DNA of 64,000 nucleotides from Erythrobacter aureus (GCF_003355455.1 NZ_CP031357.1:1032501-1096500); one strand, 5' to 3'; counted from the stretch's first letter, positions 52,145 to 62,591 are shown. Numbers and translations: made by a program. The notes: generated by a model not told the origin, from the letters alone.

Positions 52145-53827
52145 ATGACCGGAGAGACCGATACCACAATCGAGCCTCCATTGGTCGACCTGCCCATCAA
52201 GACAGCATCACGTGGATTTTACGACGGTTTCAGTCGCGAAGTGACGATTCCATCGAAGGTGATTGTGTCGCTGCTCATCATGTGGGCGATTTTCTTCCCG
52301 GTCAGCGCGAGCGAGACCCTGACCGCCGCCAATTCCACCATCATTTCCTCGTTTTCGTGGTGGTACGTTTATCTGGTCGCTTTCCTAATGTTCGCCTGCC
52401 TCACCCTGGCGATCATCCCGCAATCGGGCGAGTTGCGGATCGGCAATCCCGGAGAGAAGCCCGAGTTCGGCCGGTTTTCCTGGTTCGCCATGCTGTTCGG
52501 CGCAGGCATCGGTATCGGGATGTTGACCTATTCGACCGGCGAGCCACTGGCGCATTTCTCGAACAATCCCGAAATCATTCGCGGTGCGATCGAAGCGCGG
52601 TCGGTCGAAGCCGTGCGACCGGCCTATATCTACACGTTCCTGCACTGGGGCTTCGCTGCCTGGGGGACATATGCGCTGGTAGGGCTGGCGATTGGGTATG
52701 TGGCGTACCGGCGCGATTTGCCGCTTACCATCCGTTCGGCGCTTGCACCGCTGTTCGGGCTGCACCTTTCGGGGCGGTGGGGCCATCTGGTCGATATCGT
52801 GGCGGTCGTGGCGACGATCCTCGGGGTCGCGGTGACCATGGGCCTTGGCGTCGAACAATTCATCGCGGGCCTCGCCCGGCTGGGTCTGGGAGACTGGCTG
52901 CTCGATCGTGACGGGTCCTCCTCGGCAATGGCTGTGATCCTGGCTCTTGTCGTCCTTGTCGGCGCCTCCACGCTGAGTGCGCTTTCCGGCGTCGGCCGCG
53001 GGATCAAATGGTTGTCCAATCTCAATATGGCCCTGTCTTTCGCACTTCTCGCCCTGTTCATGATTGTCGGGTCCGGTCTGTTCGGCCTGCGTCTTTTGGG
53101 CACGGGTCTATGGGATTATCTGCGCACGCTGATCCCGAATTCGCTTACTCTGTTCGAAGGCGGAGGCGCGATGGGCGACGCGCTGGTGCAATGGCAACTC
53201 GACTGGTCCGTGTTCTATTGGGCATGGTGGATCGCCTTTGCGCCTTTCGTGGGCATGTTCATCGCCCGGATTTCGCGCGGACGAACGATCCGCGAATATG
53301 TCCTGGGCGTGATTCTCGTGCCCTCGCTCATGTGTTTTGTGTGGATGACGATCGTCGGCGGCACAGCCATCGATCTCGAACTGAGCGGAACTGCCCAGGG
53401 CGCGATCGTCGACACCGGCATTTCCGACCAGCTTTATGCCACGCTGGCCGTTCTGCTCGATCCGGCGGTCGCCACGCTGGTCTCGGGCCTCGTTGTCGTC
53501 CTGCTGATGACCTATCTGATCACATCGACGGACAGCGCGATCCTGATTGTCAACACCATCAACGGTGCCGGAGACAGCGAAGGCGAACAGCGTTACCATA
53601 TTTTCTTCTGGGGCGCGGCACTGGCATTCGTCGTCGGGAGCATGCTGATTCTCGGCGGGATCGATGCAATCCGGATCACCATGATTATCGGAGCCCTGCC
53701 GTTCAGCTTCGTAGTCGCCATAATGGCGGTTTCGATCCTCAAGGCGGTCGTCTTCGATCTGAGGCGCAAACGGCACGGCGTACCCACTACTGCCCAGGGA
53801 TGTGCCGATCTGATGGCTGGAAAGTAA
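52145..53827 (+). CDS. BCCT family (betaine/choline/carnitine) transporter
   Basis: 560 residues from ATG 52145, preceded by AGGAG. Twelve transmembrane helices; family signature YWAWWIAFAPFVGMFIARISRGRT and the substrate/ion loop GAGIGIGMLTYSTGEP. Such carriers import compatible solutes or their precursors using Na+ or H+. The GMGIG of BetP is GAGIG here, so substrate is not certain. No bet genes adjacent. Confidence 0.93.
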   Translation: MTGETDTTIEPPLVDLPIKTASRGFYDGFSREVTIPSKVIVSLLIMWAIFFPVSASETLTAANSTIISSFSWWYVYLVAFLMFACLTLAIIPQSGELRIGNPGEKPEFGRFSWFAMLFGAGIGIGMLTYSTGEPLAHFSNNPEIIRGAIEARSVEAVRPAYIYTFLHWGFAAWGTYALVGLAIGYVAYRRDLPLTIRSALAPLFGLHLSGRWGHLVDIVAVVATILGVAVTMGLGVEQFIAGLARLGLGDWLLDRDGSSSAMAVILALVVLVGASTLSALSGVGRGIKWLSNLNMALSFALLALFMIVGSGLFGLRLLGTGLWDYLRTLIPNSLTLFEGGGAMGDALVQWQLDWSVFYWAWWIAFAPFVGMFIARISRGRTIREYVLGVILVPSLMCFVWMTIVGGTAIDLELSGTAQGAIVDTGISDQLYATLAVLLDPAVATLVSGLVVVLLMTYLITSTDSAILIVNTINGAGDSEGEQRYHIFFWGAALAFVVGSMLILGGIDAIRITMIIGALPFSFVVAIMAVSILKAVVFDLRRKRHGVPTTAQGCADLMAGK

Positions 53828-53898
53828 CGCCTTTCGTGCTTGCCATCGCGCAGTGACTTTTGCCTTCGCTTCTGCGCCTGTGCATTCGGGAGTGCGGT

Positions 53899-54609
53899 TC
53901 AGCCTTCCTTGGCACTCTTGTAGGCCTGGATTATCTGATGTTCGGCGTGGAGTTTGCCTGCCAGGGTGTGGCTGGCCGCCACTTTGAGCGTTCTTCGCGC
54001 GACATCGGAAACGGACCGCGGTGCCGCGGCGACCCTTGTGGCGACCTGGCAGGCTCTCTCCGGCAGCGCCCGATCGTCGACGATCTCGTTGACCAGACCA
54101 ATCCTCAATGCAGTCGGCGCGTCGATCTTCTCGCCGGTGAGCATTGCTTGACTGGCCCATCGCGTGCCCACCGCCTCGCTCAGCAGGCTCGCCAGCCCGG
54201 TCCCTGAAAAGGCCCCGAGCATGGCGTGCGTATCCGCAAAGACCGCGCTTTCGCCAGCAAGGATGAAATCGCAGCGTAGCGCCAGTTCCAGGCCGCCGGT
54301 GATGGCCGGGCCATTCACGGCCGCGATGACAGGTTTGCCAGCCTCGCTTACCGCGCAAATGGAATCGGCGATGTGCGCTCTCGACCGGCTCGGATCGCTG
54401 AATTCCTTCAGATCGAGCCCTGCGCAAAAGGAGCTGCCCGATCCGGTGAGAACACAGGCTCGCCAGTGTGAATCGGCGCGAAGTTCGGCGAGTGCTTCGA
54501 GAAGGTTCTCGGCGAGGGGCGAGTTAAGCGCGTTGCGGGCGTCTGGCCGGTTGAGGGTGAGTAGCATCACCCCGTCGGCGGGTTCGGATTTCAGCAGGGG
54601 GGCGGGCAG
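53899..54609 (-). CDS. Enoyl-CoA hydratase/isomerase family protein, CTG or TTG start
   Basis: 236 residues from CTG 54609, which follows GAGGAG with seven bases spacing; a TTG at 54651 abutting the etfA stop gives 250 residues but adds Cys/Arg-rich sequence not typical of the family. There is no in-frame ATG before residue 29. Crotonase features: [27 protein letters not shown] (oxyanion hole), [29 protein letters not shown]. One catalytic Glu position appears replaced. Follows etfB-etfA. Confidence 0.85.
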   Translation of the reverse strand: MPAPLLKSEPADGVMLLTLNRPDARNALNSPLAENLLEALAELRADSHWRACVLTGSGSSFCAGLDLKEFSDPSRSRAHIADSICAVSEAGKPVIAAVNGPAITGGLELALRCDFILAGESAVFADTHAMLGAFSGTGLASLLSEAVGTRWASQAMLTGEKIDAPTALRIGLVNEIVDDRALPERACQVATRVAAAPRSVSDVARRTLKVAASHTLAGKLHAEHQIIQAYKSAKEG

Positions 54610-54651
54610 GGCGCTTCTCCTCGATCGGCATCGACATGCATCACAATGCAA

Positions 54652-55581
54652 TCAGAGCTTTTCGGTGAGCTCTGGCACGATTTTGAAGAGGTCTCCGACG
54701 AGGCCGATATCGGCGACCTGGAAGATGGGGGCGTCTTCGTCCTTGTTGATGGCGATGATGGTCTTGGAATCCTTCATGCCCGCAAGGTGCTGGATCGCGC
54801 CCGAGATGCCGATGGCGATATAGACTTCCGGGGCCACGATCTTGCCGGTCTGGCCGACCTGGTAATCGTTGGGGACATAGCCCGCATCGACCGCCGCGCG
54901 GCTCGCGCCGATCCCGGCGCCGAGCTTGTCGGCGAGCGGGGTGATGACCTGCTCGAAGGTTTCCGCATCCTTCAGCGCGCGGCCGCCCGAGACGATCACC
55001 TTGGCGCTGGTCAGTTCGGGGCGATCGCTCTCGGCGATCTCTTCGCTGACGAAGGCCGAGATCCCGGCATCGGTCGGACCGGATACCTCTTCGATCTCCG
55101 CTGAGCCGCCGGTCGCTTCGGCCTTGTCGAAGGCCGTGCCGCGCACGGTGACGACCAGCTTTTCGTCCGAGCTTTCGACCGTCGCGATGGCGTTGCCGGC
55201 ATAGATCGGCCGGGTGAAGCTCTTCTCGCCCTCGACCGAGAGAATGTCCGAGATCTGCATCACGTCGAGCAGCGCGGCAACGCGCGGCGCGATGTTTTTG
55301 CCGGTGGTGGTCGCAGGCGCGACGAAAGCATCGTGATGGCCCATCAGATCGGCCACCAGCGGCGCGACGTTCTCGGCCAGCGCATGCTCATAGGCCGCAT
55401 CGTCGGCAAGGTGGACCTTGCCCACGCCCGCGATTGCCGCGGCCTGTTCGGCCACCGCGCGGCAGCCCGATCCGGCAACCAGCAGATGGACTTCGCCGAG
55501 CTTCGCAGCAGCGGTCACCGCAGCCAGCGTGGCATCGGCGAGGCTCTTATTGTCGTGTTCGACCCAAACGAGGGTTTTCAT
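54652..55581 (-). CDS. etfA: Electron transfer flavoprotein alpha subunit
   Basis: 309 residues. The FAD-binding C-terminal domain has [66 protein letters not shown] and [14 protein letters not shown]. With EtfB it takes electrons from acyl-CoA dehydrogenases to the ubiquinone pool. Separated by 27 bases from etfB. Confidence 0.97.
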   Translation of the reverse strand: MKTLVWVEHDNKSLADATLAAVTAAAKLGEVHLLVAGSGCRAVAEQAAAIAGVGKVHLADDAAYEHALAENVAPLVADLMGHHDAFVAPATTTGKNIAPRVAALLDVMQISDILSVEGEKSFTRPIYAGNAIATVESSDEKLVVTVRGTAFDKAEATGGSAEIEEVSGPTDAGISAFVSEEIAESDRPELTSAKVIVSGGRALKDAETFEQVITPLADKLGAGIGASRAAVDAGYVPNDYQVGQTGKIVAPEVYIAIGISGAIQHLAGMKDSKTIIAINKDEDAPIFQVADIGLVGDLFKIVPELTEKL

Positions 55582-55608
55582 ATCTGTCTTCCTTCTCGTC
55601 TCTGGGGT

Positions 55609-56355
55609 TCAGGCGATGCCCAGCGCTTTGATCTTGGCGACCAGCGCATCGACATCCTCGACCTTCTCGCCCGCCTGGCGAACCGGGGGCTCGGAGACAG
55701 TGGTGGTCTTCAGCCGCGGCGCGGTGTCGACGCCGTAATCGCCCGGGGTCTTGGTATCGAGCGGCTTCTTCTTCGCCTTCATGATGTTGGGCAGCGAGGC
55801 ATAGCGCGGCTCGTTCAAACGCAAATCGGTGGTGACGATGGCGGGCAGCGTCAGCTTGACCGTCTGCAGGCCGCCATCGACCTCGCGCTTCACGGTGACG
55901 TGATCGCCCTCGACCTCGACCGTGTTGGCGAAAGTGCCCTGCGGGCGGCCCATCAGCGCCGCCAGCATCTGGCCGGTCTGGTTCGAATCGTCGTCGATCG
56001 CCTGCTTGCCCAGCATCACGATGCCGGGCTGCTCCTCATCGGCGATCGCCTTCAATATCTTGGCCACCGCCAGCGGCTCGACCTCGTCCTCGGTCTCGAT
56101 CAGGATCGCCCGGTCGGCGCCCATCGCCAGCGCGGTGCGCAGCGTCTCCTGCGCCTTGGCCGGGCCGACCGACACGGCGACGACCTCTTCCGCCTTGCCC
56201 GCTTCCTTGATGCGGATCGCTTCCTCCACCGCAATCTCGTCGAACGGGTTCATGCTCATCTTGACGTTGGCAAGATCAACGCCAGACCCATCCGCCTTCA
56301 CGCGCGGCTTGACGTTGTAATCGATCACCCGCTTCACGGGGACGAGGATTTTCAT
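55609..56355 (-). CDS. etfB: Electron transfer flavoprotein beta subunit
   Basis: 248 residues. [19 protein letters not shown] and the ADP-binding recognition segment [29 protein letters not shown] are diagnostic of the beta subunit (AMP-binding, docking loop). First of the etfB-etfA-hydratase series; separated from the receptor gene by a strong terminator. Confidence 0.97.
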   Translation of the reverse strand: MKILVPVKRVIDYNVKPRVKADGSGVDLANVKMSMNPFDEIAVEEAIRIKEAGKAEEVVAVSVGPAKAQETLRTALAMGADRAILIETEDEVEPLAVAKILKAIADEEQPGIVMLGKQAIDDDSNQTGQMLAALMGRPQGTFANTVEVEGDHVTVKREVDGGLQTVKLTLPAIVTTDLRLNEPRYASLPNIMKAKKKPLDTKTPGDYGVDTAPRLKTTTVSEPPVRQAGEKVEDVDALVAKIKALGIA

Positions 56356-56370
56356 GCAATACCTTCCGTT

Positions 56371-56416
56371 AAAAAAGGGAGCCGCCAGGTCAGAAACGAA
56401 TTTCCGTCCTGGCGGC
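56371..56416 (-). terminator. Rho-independent terminator of the third TonB receptor
   Basis: Minus strand GCCGCCAGG pairs exactly with CCTGGCGGC and is followed by CCCUUUUUU. It lies between the receptor stop and the etfB start (15 bases before ATG), so it insulates etfBA but also lies in the etfB leader. Confidence 0.85.
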
Positions 56417-56472
56417 AGGAGAGAGGGTGGAATGACAGGGGGAGGGCAGGACGTACCCGCGAACGGTCCCTG

Positions 56473-58824
56473 TCAGTATCGATAGCCCAGAGTGACCCCG
56501 TAAGTGGCGGGTATGCCAGCGATGCGCGAGACATAGTCCGTCAGATGGGTCACATTGTTATAGTAGAACGCATTGGTGACATTACGGCCCCAGATCTGGG
56601 CCGACCAACCGGCGTCCTCGTCCTCGATACCGAGCCGCAGGTCGAGCAGCGCCACCGAAGGCAGTTCGAAGATGGGGTTCTCACCGAACGCGGCCGGGCT
56701 CGAATCGCGAACCGTCAGGCTTGCGCCGAGGACCGCACCCAGGCCGCCATCACCGAGCGAGAAGCGATATTCCGCATCGGCATTGACTTGCCAGGGGGGC
56801 GTGTTGGGGAAGCTTTCACCCACGTAACTGGTCAAGGCGCCGAACGGATCGCGAGGTTCGGCCGGAGCCTGCGGATCCTGCTGCACCTTGGTTTTTACAT
56901 GAGTGATGCTGAGGCTGAAGCGCAATCCGCGGATCGGCCGAAGGACACCCGTGGCCTCGAACCCGTACACTTCCGATTCCGGAATGTTCACGAGTTGGGG
57001 TAGCGGGCCGAACACGGGCGTCAGGACAATTCCCTGCAACTGCTTGTCGCGATAGTCATTGTAGAACGCGGCGAATTCGAAGCTGAAGGTTTCGTCCAGC
57101 GTGCTGAAACGCGATCCGACCTCGTATGCCAGGACCGATTCCTGGGTGACCGGCGTGAACTGGCTGGACAGGATCGCGGGCACCAGGCCGTAACTCCCCG
57201 CCTTGTAGCCGCGCGTGACATTGGCATAGATCAGCGCATCGGGCGAAAGCTTGTAGTCGATCCCCACCCGCCAGGAGATATTGTCCTCGTCGAGGCTCGA
57301 TGTCGCCAGACCGGGCGCGAAAGTCGCCGCGTCGAGCGTTACGCAGCCGCCTGGCGGGATCGTGGTCGGGGTGCCCGACAGGATCGTGGCCAGGAAGGAA
57401 AAGGCATCGCCGGCGCTTACACCGACCACGCCCGCTCCGGCGTCGCTGATACAGCCGGCGAAGTCCCGTTTCTGCGACGCGTAGCGGATCGACCCCTGCA
57501 GGGTCAGATCCTCGGTCAGATGGAAATCGAGACTGCCGAAGACCGATGCGGTTTCGACATTCTGCACGGCAAGCTGGCCTAGCGGAGAGAAGATGAACGG
57601 GCCGATGGTCCCATTGGTGCCCTGGGCGATCGTATAGGTCGATTCGCGCAGATCCTCGTCCTGGTAGTTGCCGCCAATCATCCAGTCGACATTGCCCACC
57701 GATCCCGAAAGGCGCAGTTCCTGAGAGAAGGTTTCGATACGCGTCGGGTGTTCGGCGACGAGGAAATTGTTGAACGCCGTACCGTCGATATCGATCGGCT
57801 GATTGCCATCGAATTCCGACCAGGCTGTGATCGATGTCAGCAAGATATCGTCCGACAGGTCAAGATCGGCGCGCAGCGACAATTGATAGAATTCATCGTC
57901 CCGGCGCAGATCGGCTCCGGCGTCCCAATCGGCTTCGCGCGGATTGTCCCCGGCGGGTGGAGAGGCCTGCATCGCATCCGCAATGTACTGTGTCAGCGGA
58001 GTGACGGGCACGGCCGGGGTGAACTGGATGAACTGCGCCGCCTGGCTTTCCGAACGATCCCGCCATGCGGATGCGCCGAACTGGAGGCTGAGCGTATCGG
58101 TCGGTTCCCAGTCGACGAGCAAGCGACCGTTGAGGAAATCCTTCTTGCCGAGCCGGTCATCGGGCCGGGTCGTGCTGTATTGCCAGCCGTCGCGCGTTTC
58201 GTATTGCACGGCAACACGGGCAGCCAGAGTGTCGCCCAGCGGACCGCTGACAAAACCTTCGAGATTGAATTCGTTGAAGCGGCCATAGGTCGCCGTCCCG
58301 CCGAATTCGAGCTGATCGGTGGGGCGCGCGGCGATGAAATTGATGGCGCCGCCAGTGGAGTTCATGCCGAACAGCGTGCCCTGCGGTCCCTTGAGGACTT
58401 CGACTCGCTCGAGATCGAGCACTGCTCCCCGGGTCATCGAAGAATAGGGTAGTGCGACCTGGTCGACATAAGCTGTAACGGCCGGTCCCGCGGAGGCCGA
58501 ATTGTCGGCATAGCCGATGCCGCGGATCGACAGGATCGGTGTGCCGAACGCGCCCTGCTGATAGTTGAACCCGGGTACGACCTTGACCAGATCCGCCGCT
58601 TCGGAAACGCCTGCCGTCACCAGCGCCTCGCCGGTGATGGCGGTGATGGACATGGGAACTTCGGCGAGGTTTTCCGCGCGCTTCTGCGCTGTCACGATAA
58701 TGACGGTGCCGCCGTTCTCGTCCGCGCCGTTTTCGTCGTCCGTCTCCTGTGCCAGTGCCGAAACCGGCACGAGCGCTGCACACATAGCAGCAGAAGACAG
58801 CAACAGGGTTTTGCCACCTAGCAT
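56473..58824 (-). CDS. TonB-dependent receptor
   Basis: 783 residues from ATG 58824, which follows GGGGAGGAATA. Signal peptide MLGGKTLLLSSAAMCAALVP ends ALAQ; TonB-box-like TVIIVTAQKRAENLAEVP; plug with GPQGTLFGMNSTGGAINFIA and a barrel ending YGVTLGYRY. Same broad group as the receptor at 48557-50887, with no siderophore-type signature. Position in front of acyl-CoA genes suggests uptake of a hydrophobic organic acid, inferred only. Confidence 0.92.
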   Translation of the reverse strand: MLGGKTLLLSSAAMCAALVPVSALAQETDDENGADENGGTVIIVTAQKRAENLAEVPMSITAITGEALVTAGVSEAADLVKVVPGFNYQQGAFGTPILSIRGIGYADNSASAGPAVTAYVDQVALPYSSMTRGAVLDLERVEVLKGPQGTLFGMNSTGGAINFIAARPTDQLEFGGTATYGRFNEFNLEGFVSGPLGDTLAARVAVQYETRDGWQYSTTRPDDRLGKKDFLNGRLLVDWEPTDTLSLQFGASAWRDRSESQAAQFIQFTPAVPVTPLTQYIADAMQASPPAGDNPREADWDAGADLRRDDEFYQLSLRADLDLSDDILLTSITAWSEFDGNQPIDIDGTAFNNFLVAEHPTRIETFSQELRLSGSVGNVDWMIGGNYQDEDLRESTYTIAQGTNGTIGPFIFSPLGQLAVQNVETASVFGSLDFHLTEDLTLQGSIRYASQKRDFAGCISDAGAGVVGVSAGDAFSFLATILSGTPTTIPPGGCVTLDAATFAPGLATSSLDEDNISWRVGIDYKLSPDALIYANVTRGYKAGSYGLVPAILSSQFTPVTQESVLAYEVGSRFSTLDETFSFEFAAFYNDYRDKQLQGIVLTPVFGPLPQLVNIPESEVYGFEATGVLRPIRGLRFSLSITHVKTKVQQDPQAPAEPRDPFGALTSYVGESFPNTPPWQVNADAEYRFSLGDGGLGAVLGASLTVRDSSPAAFGENPIFELPSVALLDLRLGIEDEDAGWSAQIWGRNVTNAFYYNNVTHLTDYVSRIAGIPATYGVTLGYRY

Positions 58825-59136
58825 TCGATATTCCTCCCCATAAAGAGTCTGGCTGTACCCGGTTTCCCGATCCAGCGGTCGCTTCACTGTCGACTTGAAG
58901 GGGCAAATCGCGGAAAATAAATCCCACGAAAGTCTCCGGATAACCGAAGACTTCCCCGATCGACGCGGACCGGCCGGCGAAGACCGAAACCGTAATCGCC
59001 AAACCTGTGAACCCCGGAAATCACTCTTCGGTAATCCTCCCTGGTTCCGATATTTTGGTATCGGTGCAAAAGCTGAGGTGCCACTCGGTTCGTGCTCGCT
59101 TTGCCGTAACGGCATGCGGCCATATCCGGGCGGCGA
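58825..59136. other. 312-base gap upstream of the third TonB receptor
   Basis: No ORF with coding character. Holds the receptor leader, an 18-base inverted repeat CCGATA-6-TATCGG (59047-59064), a possible operator, and GCCGTAACGGC (59103-59113) just past the SDR stop, perhaps part of a terminator without a U-run. No confident -35/-10 pair. Confidence 0.45.
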
Positions 59137-59940
59137 TCAATCATTGTTTTCACCGTGGCAAGGCGGGGCGTCCGCGAAGGCCTGCGCGATCATGGTGTGA
59201 CGTTCCGAGACAGGCGTGAGCCATTCCGCATGGGTCGCGATATGGCGCCTTCGATCGAGCATCCCGGTGAGGATTATCTCAGCCGCTTCCTCCGCAGCGA
59301 TAACGCGGCACAGTTCCGGATCCATGATGGGCGGCTGATCGGTGTCGGTCTTGTCCTGGATCGTCGTGGCTATCCAGCCCGGGCACACGATCGACACATC
59401 GATGCCCCTCGGCGCAAGCTCTTCTGCCAGCACTTCGCTGTAGCCGACAACGGCATGCTTGCTGGCGGAATAGATGCCGAAACCGGGCAGCGGAACCAGC
59501 CCGGCCATGGACGCGATATTCACGATGTGGCCGCGCCCCGCATCGGACATCATCGGGATGAAAGCCGCGGTGCAATTGACCAGCCCGACAAGATTGACCG
59601 ACAATATGCGCGCCCAATCGCGGGCATCGCAATCGACCAGCGGGCGGCAGATCGCTATTCCGGCATTGTTGATCAGGAAGTCGCAGCCACCGAAGTGCGT
59701 TCTGCATTCTTCCGCCAGCGCGGCCATGGTATCGGCGCAGGCGATGTCGCCCTGAAAGGCGAGCGCGCGTACCCCGCCTTCACAAAGTTCCTCTGCCACC
59801 CTGTCGGCAGCGTCGCCATCGATATCGACGACCATGATACTGCCGCCCTCGGCGGCGCATTGCCGGGCGAGCGCTTCGCCCAGTCCGGCGGCGGCTCCGG
59901 TGATGACGACACAGCGCCCCTCCAGGCGGTTCTGCGCCAT
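59137..59940 (-). CDS. Short-chain dehydrogenase/reductase
   Basis: 267 residues from ATG 59940. Cofactor loop VITGAAAGLGEALA, NNAG in FLINNAGIAI, catalytic Ser in NIASMAGLVPL and YSASKHA (Tyr/Lys). The Asp in VVDIDGDAAD after strand 2 favours NAD(H). Probably acts as a beta-hydroxyacyl or alcohol dehydrogenase in the adjacent pathway. Follows the hydratase stop by two bases. Confidence 0.92.
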   Translation of the reverse strand: MAQNRLEGRCVVITGAAAGLGEALARQCAAEGGSIMVVDIDGDAADRVAEELCEGGVRALAFQGDIACADTMAALAEECRTHFGGCDFLINNAGIAICRPLVDCDARDWARILSVNLVGLVNCTAAFIPMMSDAGRGHIVNIASMAGLVPLPGFGIYSASKHAVVGYSEVLAEELAPRGIDVSIVCPGWIATTIQDKTDTDQPPIMDPELCRVIAAEEAAEIILTGMLDRRRHIATHAEWLTPVSERHTMIAQAFADAPPCHGENND

Positions 59941-59942
59941 CG

Positions 59943-60737
59943 CTAGCGGCCGATGAATTCGGGTTTGCTCCGCGCACGAAACGCATCGACCGCGATGCGG
60001 TGATCCTGGGTCAGCATGGACAGATTCTCGTAAGCTGCGGCGCGGTCGATGATGGCGTTCGCCGTCACCTTGAGCCCGGCATTGATGGAGGACTTGGTCC
60101 ATTTCACGGCCAGTGTCGCAGCCTTGGCTATGCGCTGGGCCATCGCATCGACGACTTCGTCGATCCGCTCCCGTTCGACCGCTTCGGTGATCAGGCCGAT
60201 TTCTGCCGCCTCGCTGCCCATGATCGGGTCGCCGGTAAGAAGGTATTTGCGGGCACGCGCATAGCCAATGAGCTGCGGCCAGATAACGGCCCCGCCATCG
60301 CCGGCGACCAGGCCGATTGCGACGTGCGGATCGGCAAACCGCGCATCGGGTGTGGCGTAAACGAAGTCGCAGAACAGCGCCAGGGAACAGCCCAGACCGA
60401 CTGCGGGGCCGACGACACGCGCGATGATCGGCTTCTCGAGATCGAGCAGCGAGTTCTGGATGCGGCGATCGTTCTCGATGCTGGCGGAGGTCGCCGCGAG
60501 GTCGCCATCGAGCGACACGAGCCAGTCGATGTCGCCGCCGGCGCTGAACGCCTCGCCCGAACCGGTCAGGACGACGACCGACACTTCGGGATCGCGATCG
60601 ACGTCGTAGAAGATGCGCGAGAATTCGTCATGGATCTGCGGATTGACCGCATTTTTCACCTCCGGCCGGTCGATCGTGATCGTCAGGATCGAACCGTCCC
60701 GGTCGATTTTTAGCGCTTCGTACCCATCATACTTCAT
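59943..60737 (-). CDS. Enoyl-CoA hydratase/isomerase
   Basis: 264 residues from ATG 60737. Crotonase motifs ILTITIDRPEVKNAVN, GEAFSAGGDIDWLV (oxyanion hole) and KPIIARVVGPAVGLGCSLALFCDFVYA. Canonical hydratase glutamates are not both obvious (FADPHVAIGLVAGDGG), so an isomerase or hydrolase role is possible. Starts 11 bases inside the ligase 3' end. Confidence 0.92.
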   Translation of the reverse strand: MKYDGYEALKIDRDGSILTITIDRPEVKNAVNPQIHDEFSRIFYDVDRDPEVSVVVLTGSGEAFSAGGDIDWLVSLDGDLAATSASIENDRRIQNSLLDLEKPIIARVVGPAVGLGCSLALFCDFVYATPDARFADPHVAIGLVAGDGGAVIWPQLIGYARARKYLLTGDPIMGSEAAEIGLITEAVERERIDEVVDAMAQRIAKAATLAVKWTKSSINAGLKVTANAIIDRAAAYENLSMLTQDHRIAVDAFRARSKPEFIGR

Positions 60738-62382
60738 CAGCCTGCTCCGTGATTTCTTCGCTGGTTGTGCCGAACCGAGCGGCCATTTTCGGCCGCAGTT
60801 CGTGTTTGACGATTTTCCCCGATGCCGTGGTCGGCATTGCGTCGACGAACGCGATGTAGCGTGGCACCTTCCAGCGAGAGACTTGGCTGAAGCACCAGTC
60901 CCGAACCGCATCCGCATCGGCATGGTCCGGGCGTGCGGGGCGCAACACCGCGCACAGCTCTTCGCCGTATTTGTCGTCGGGCAATCCGAAGACCGCCGCT
61001 TCGGCGATATCGGGATGTTCGATCAGATAGGCTTCGATTTCGGCGGGATAGAGGTTTTCGCCGCCGCGAATGACCATTTCCTTCAGCCGGCCCACGATGG
61101 TCACGTAACCTTCGCTGTCCATTGTGGCGATGTCGCCCGTCCTGAGCCAGCCGTCGCTGTCGAAGGCTTCGTCGGTGGCGGCAGTGTCGCCGTAGCGCAG
61201 CATCTTGCCGGGGCCATCGACACACAGCTCCCCCGGCGTGTCGCAAGGCAGCACCTGCCCCTTCGCGTCGACGACCTTGAGACTTACACCTTCAAGGGCG
61301 AGGCCGCTGGTTGCGGTCTTCTTTTCGGCGCTATCGTCCATCCTTACGCTTGCGCTTACACCGCAGCTTTCGGTCTGACCGTAGCCGTTGAGCATGGGCA
61401 CGCCGAACGTGTCTTCGCACCGTTTGAGAAAGGGTGGGGGCACTGCCGCCCCGCCGATCACGATCCGTTGCAAGGCCGACAGGTCGCGCGCAGCGAAGCC
61501 GGGCTCTTCCATCATGGCGGTGAGCATGGAGGGAACACCGATGAAACCGGTGCAGCGTTCGCGTTCGAGGATGTCCAGCGCCTGCCCGGCGTTGAAAATA
61601 TAGATCGGCAGCGTGGTCGCGCCGACGATCAGCGACCCCGGCGTCGAGCTGCCCGACCCGCCGACATGGAACAGCGGAAAGCCATGACACACGCGATCGC
61701 CATGCCCGAAGCCCCAGCGCTTGTAGGTGCGCGCCGCGATGGCGGTGATGCCCCCATGCGGCAGCCACGCCGCCTTGGGCACGCCCGTGGTGCCCGATGT
61801 GTACTGGATCATGCAGACATCGTCCGCCGCAACGTCGGGCAGCCGCGTGCCGGGGCGGGCTGCGCAGGCGATCCGCTCCAGATCGCAGGTCAGATCGAAA
61901 CGGGCACGCAGCAGCGGCGTTTCGTCCGCGATATTCGTGAGTATGTGGGCGGCCGATGCGCCGCCGACCTGGCCGCCATGAAAAACGGCCACCACCTGCG
62001 ATGCCTTCAAGGCATAAGCGAGTTCGCGTTCACGATAGAGCGGATTGATCGCGACCAGGATCATTCCGGCCTTGGCGATGGCATATTGCAGAAAGATCCA
62101 GTTCGGATGGTTCGAAGCCCAGACGCCGATCCGATCGCCCGCTCTAAAACCATGCGCGATCAAACCGCGCGCCAGTTCGTCGGACAGCCGGTCGAGCTCG
62201 CCGAAGGTCCAGCGGAAGTCGCCGATCGCTGGCTGGTGGACGAAGGCGAGGGCAGCATCGTCGGCCCATTTTTCAGCCGAACGGGACAGCGCTTCGCCGA
62301 TGGTCGTGCGCGCTGCGGTCGGATCATCGGCCGTGTCGATCCAGAGTGATTGGCGCAGTGCCAATATCCCCTCCATTAACAT
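60727..62382 (-). CDS. AMP-forming acyl-CoA ligase
   Basis: 551 residues of the ANL family: P-loop CMIQYTSGTTGVPKAAWLP, NGYGQTESCG, DGWLRTGDIATMD and catalytic C-terminal K in TTASGKIVKHEL. Activates a carboxylic acid to its CoA thioester; aliphatic or aromatic specificity unknown. First gene of ligase-hydratase-SDR on the minus strand; ATG at 62376 (residue 3) is an alternative start. Confidence 0.93.
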   Translation of the reverse strand: MLMEGILALRQSLWIDTADDPTAARTTIGEALSRSAEKWADDAALAFVHQPAIGDFRWTFGELDRLSDELARGLIAHGFRAGDRIGVWASNHPNWIFLQYAIAKAGMILVAINPLYRERELAYALKASQVVAVFHGGQVGGASAAHILTNIADETPLLRARFDLTCDLERIACAARPGTRLPDVAADDVCMIQYTSGTTGVPKAAWLPHGGITAIAARTYKRWGFGHGDRVCHGFPLFHVGGSGSSTPGSLIVGATTLPIYIFNAGQALDILERERCTGFIGVPSMLTAMMEEPGFAARDLSALQRIVIGGAAVPPPFLKRCEDTFGVPMLNGYGQTESCGVSASVRMDDSAEKKTATSGLALEGVSLKVVDAKGQVLPCDTPGELCVDGPGKMLRYGDTAATDEAFDSDGWLRTGDIATMDSEGYVTIVGRLKEMVIRGGENLYPAEIEAYLIEHPDIAEAAVFGLPDDKYGEELCAVLRPARPDHADADAVRDWCFSQVSRWKVPRYIAFVDAMPTTASGKIVKHELRPKMAARFGTTSEEITEQADEV

Positions 62383-62591
62383 TGGGAGCGCGGCTGAGCG
62401 GCGCTTCGATTGCCATCGTCATAGGCAGCCCAAAGGCCGCACGGCTGCTCGCCTATCGCTCGCAAACGCGCCCGATCTGTTGCGGATCGGCCGGTCGCGG
62501 GCCAACATCCAGGCATCAAAGATCGGTCGTCTGCGGATCGTGACGGTCCGGACTGCCGATTGCAGGGCCGGTGTTCTTTTAGGGGGACGGA
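62383..62591. other. Divergent spacer between ligase and dehydratase genes
   Basis: 209 bases between two divergent catabolic operons. Contains CGATC/GATCG inverted repeats (around 62468-62485) but no clear -35/-10 pair. TTTTAGGGGGACGG supplies the Shine-Dalgarno for the dehydratase gene. Likely holds both promoters and a shared operator. Confidence 0.4.
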
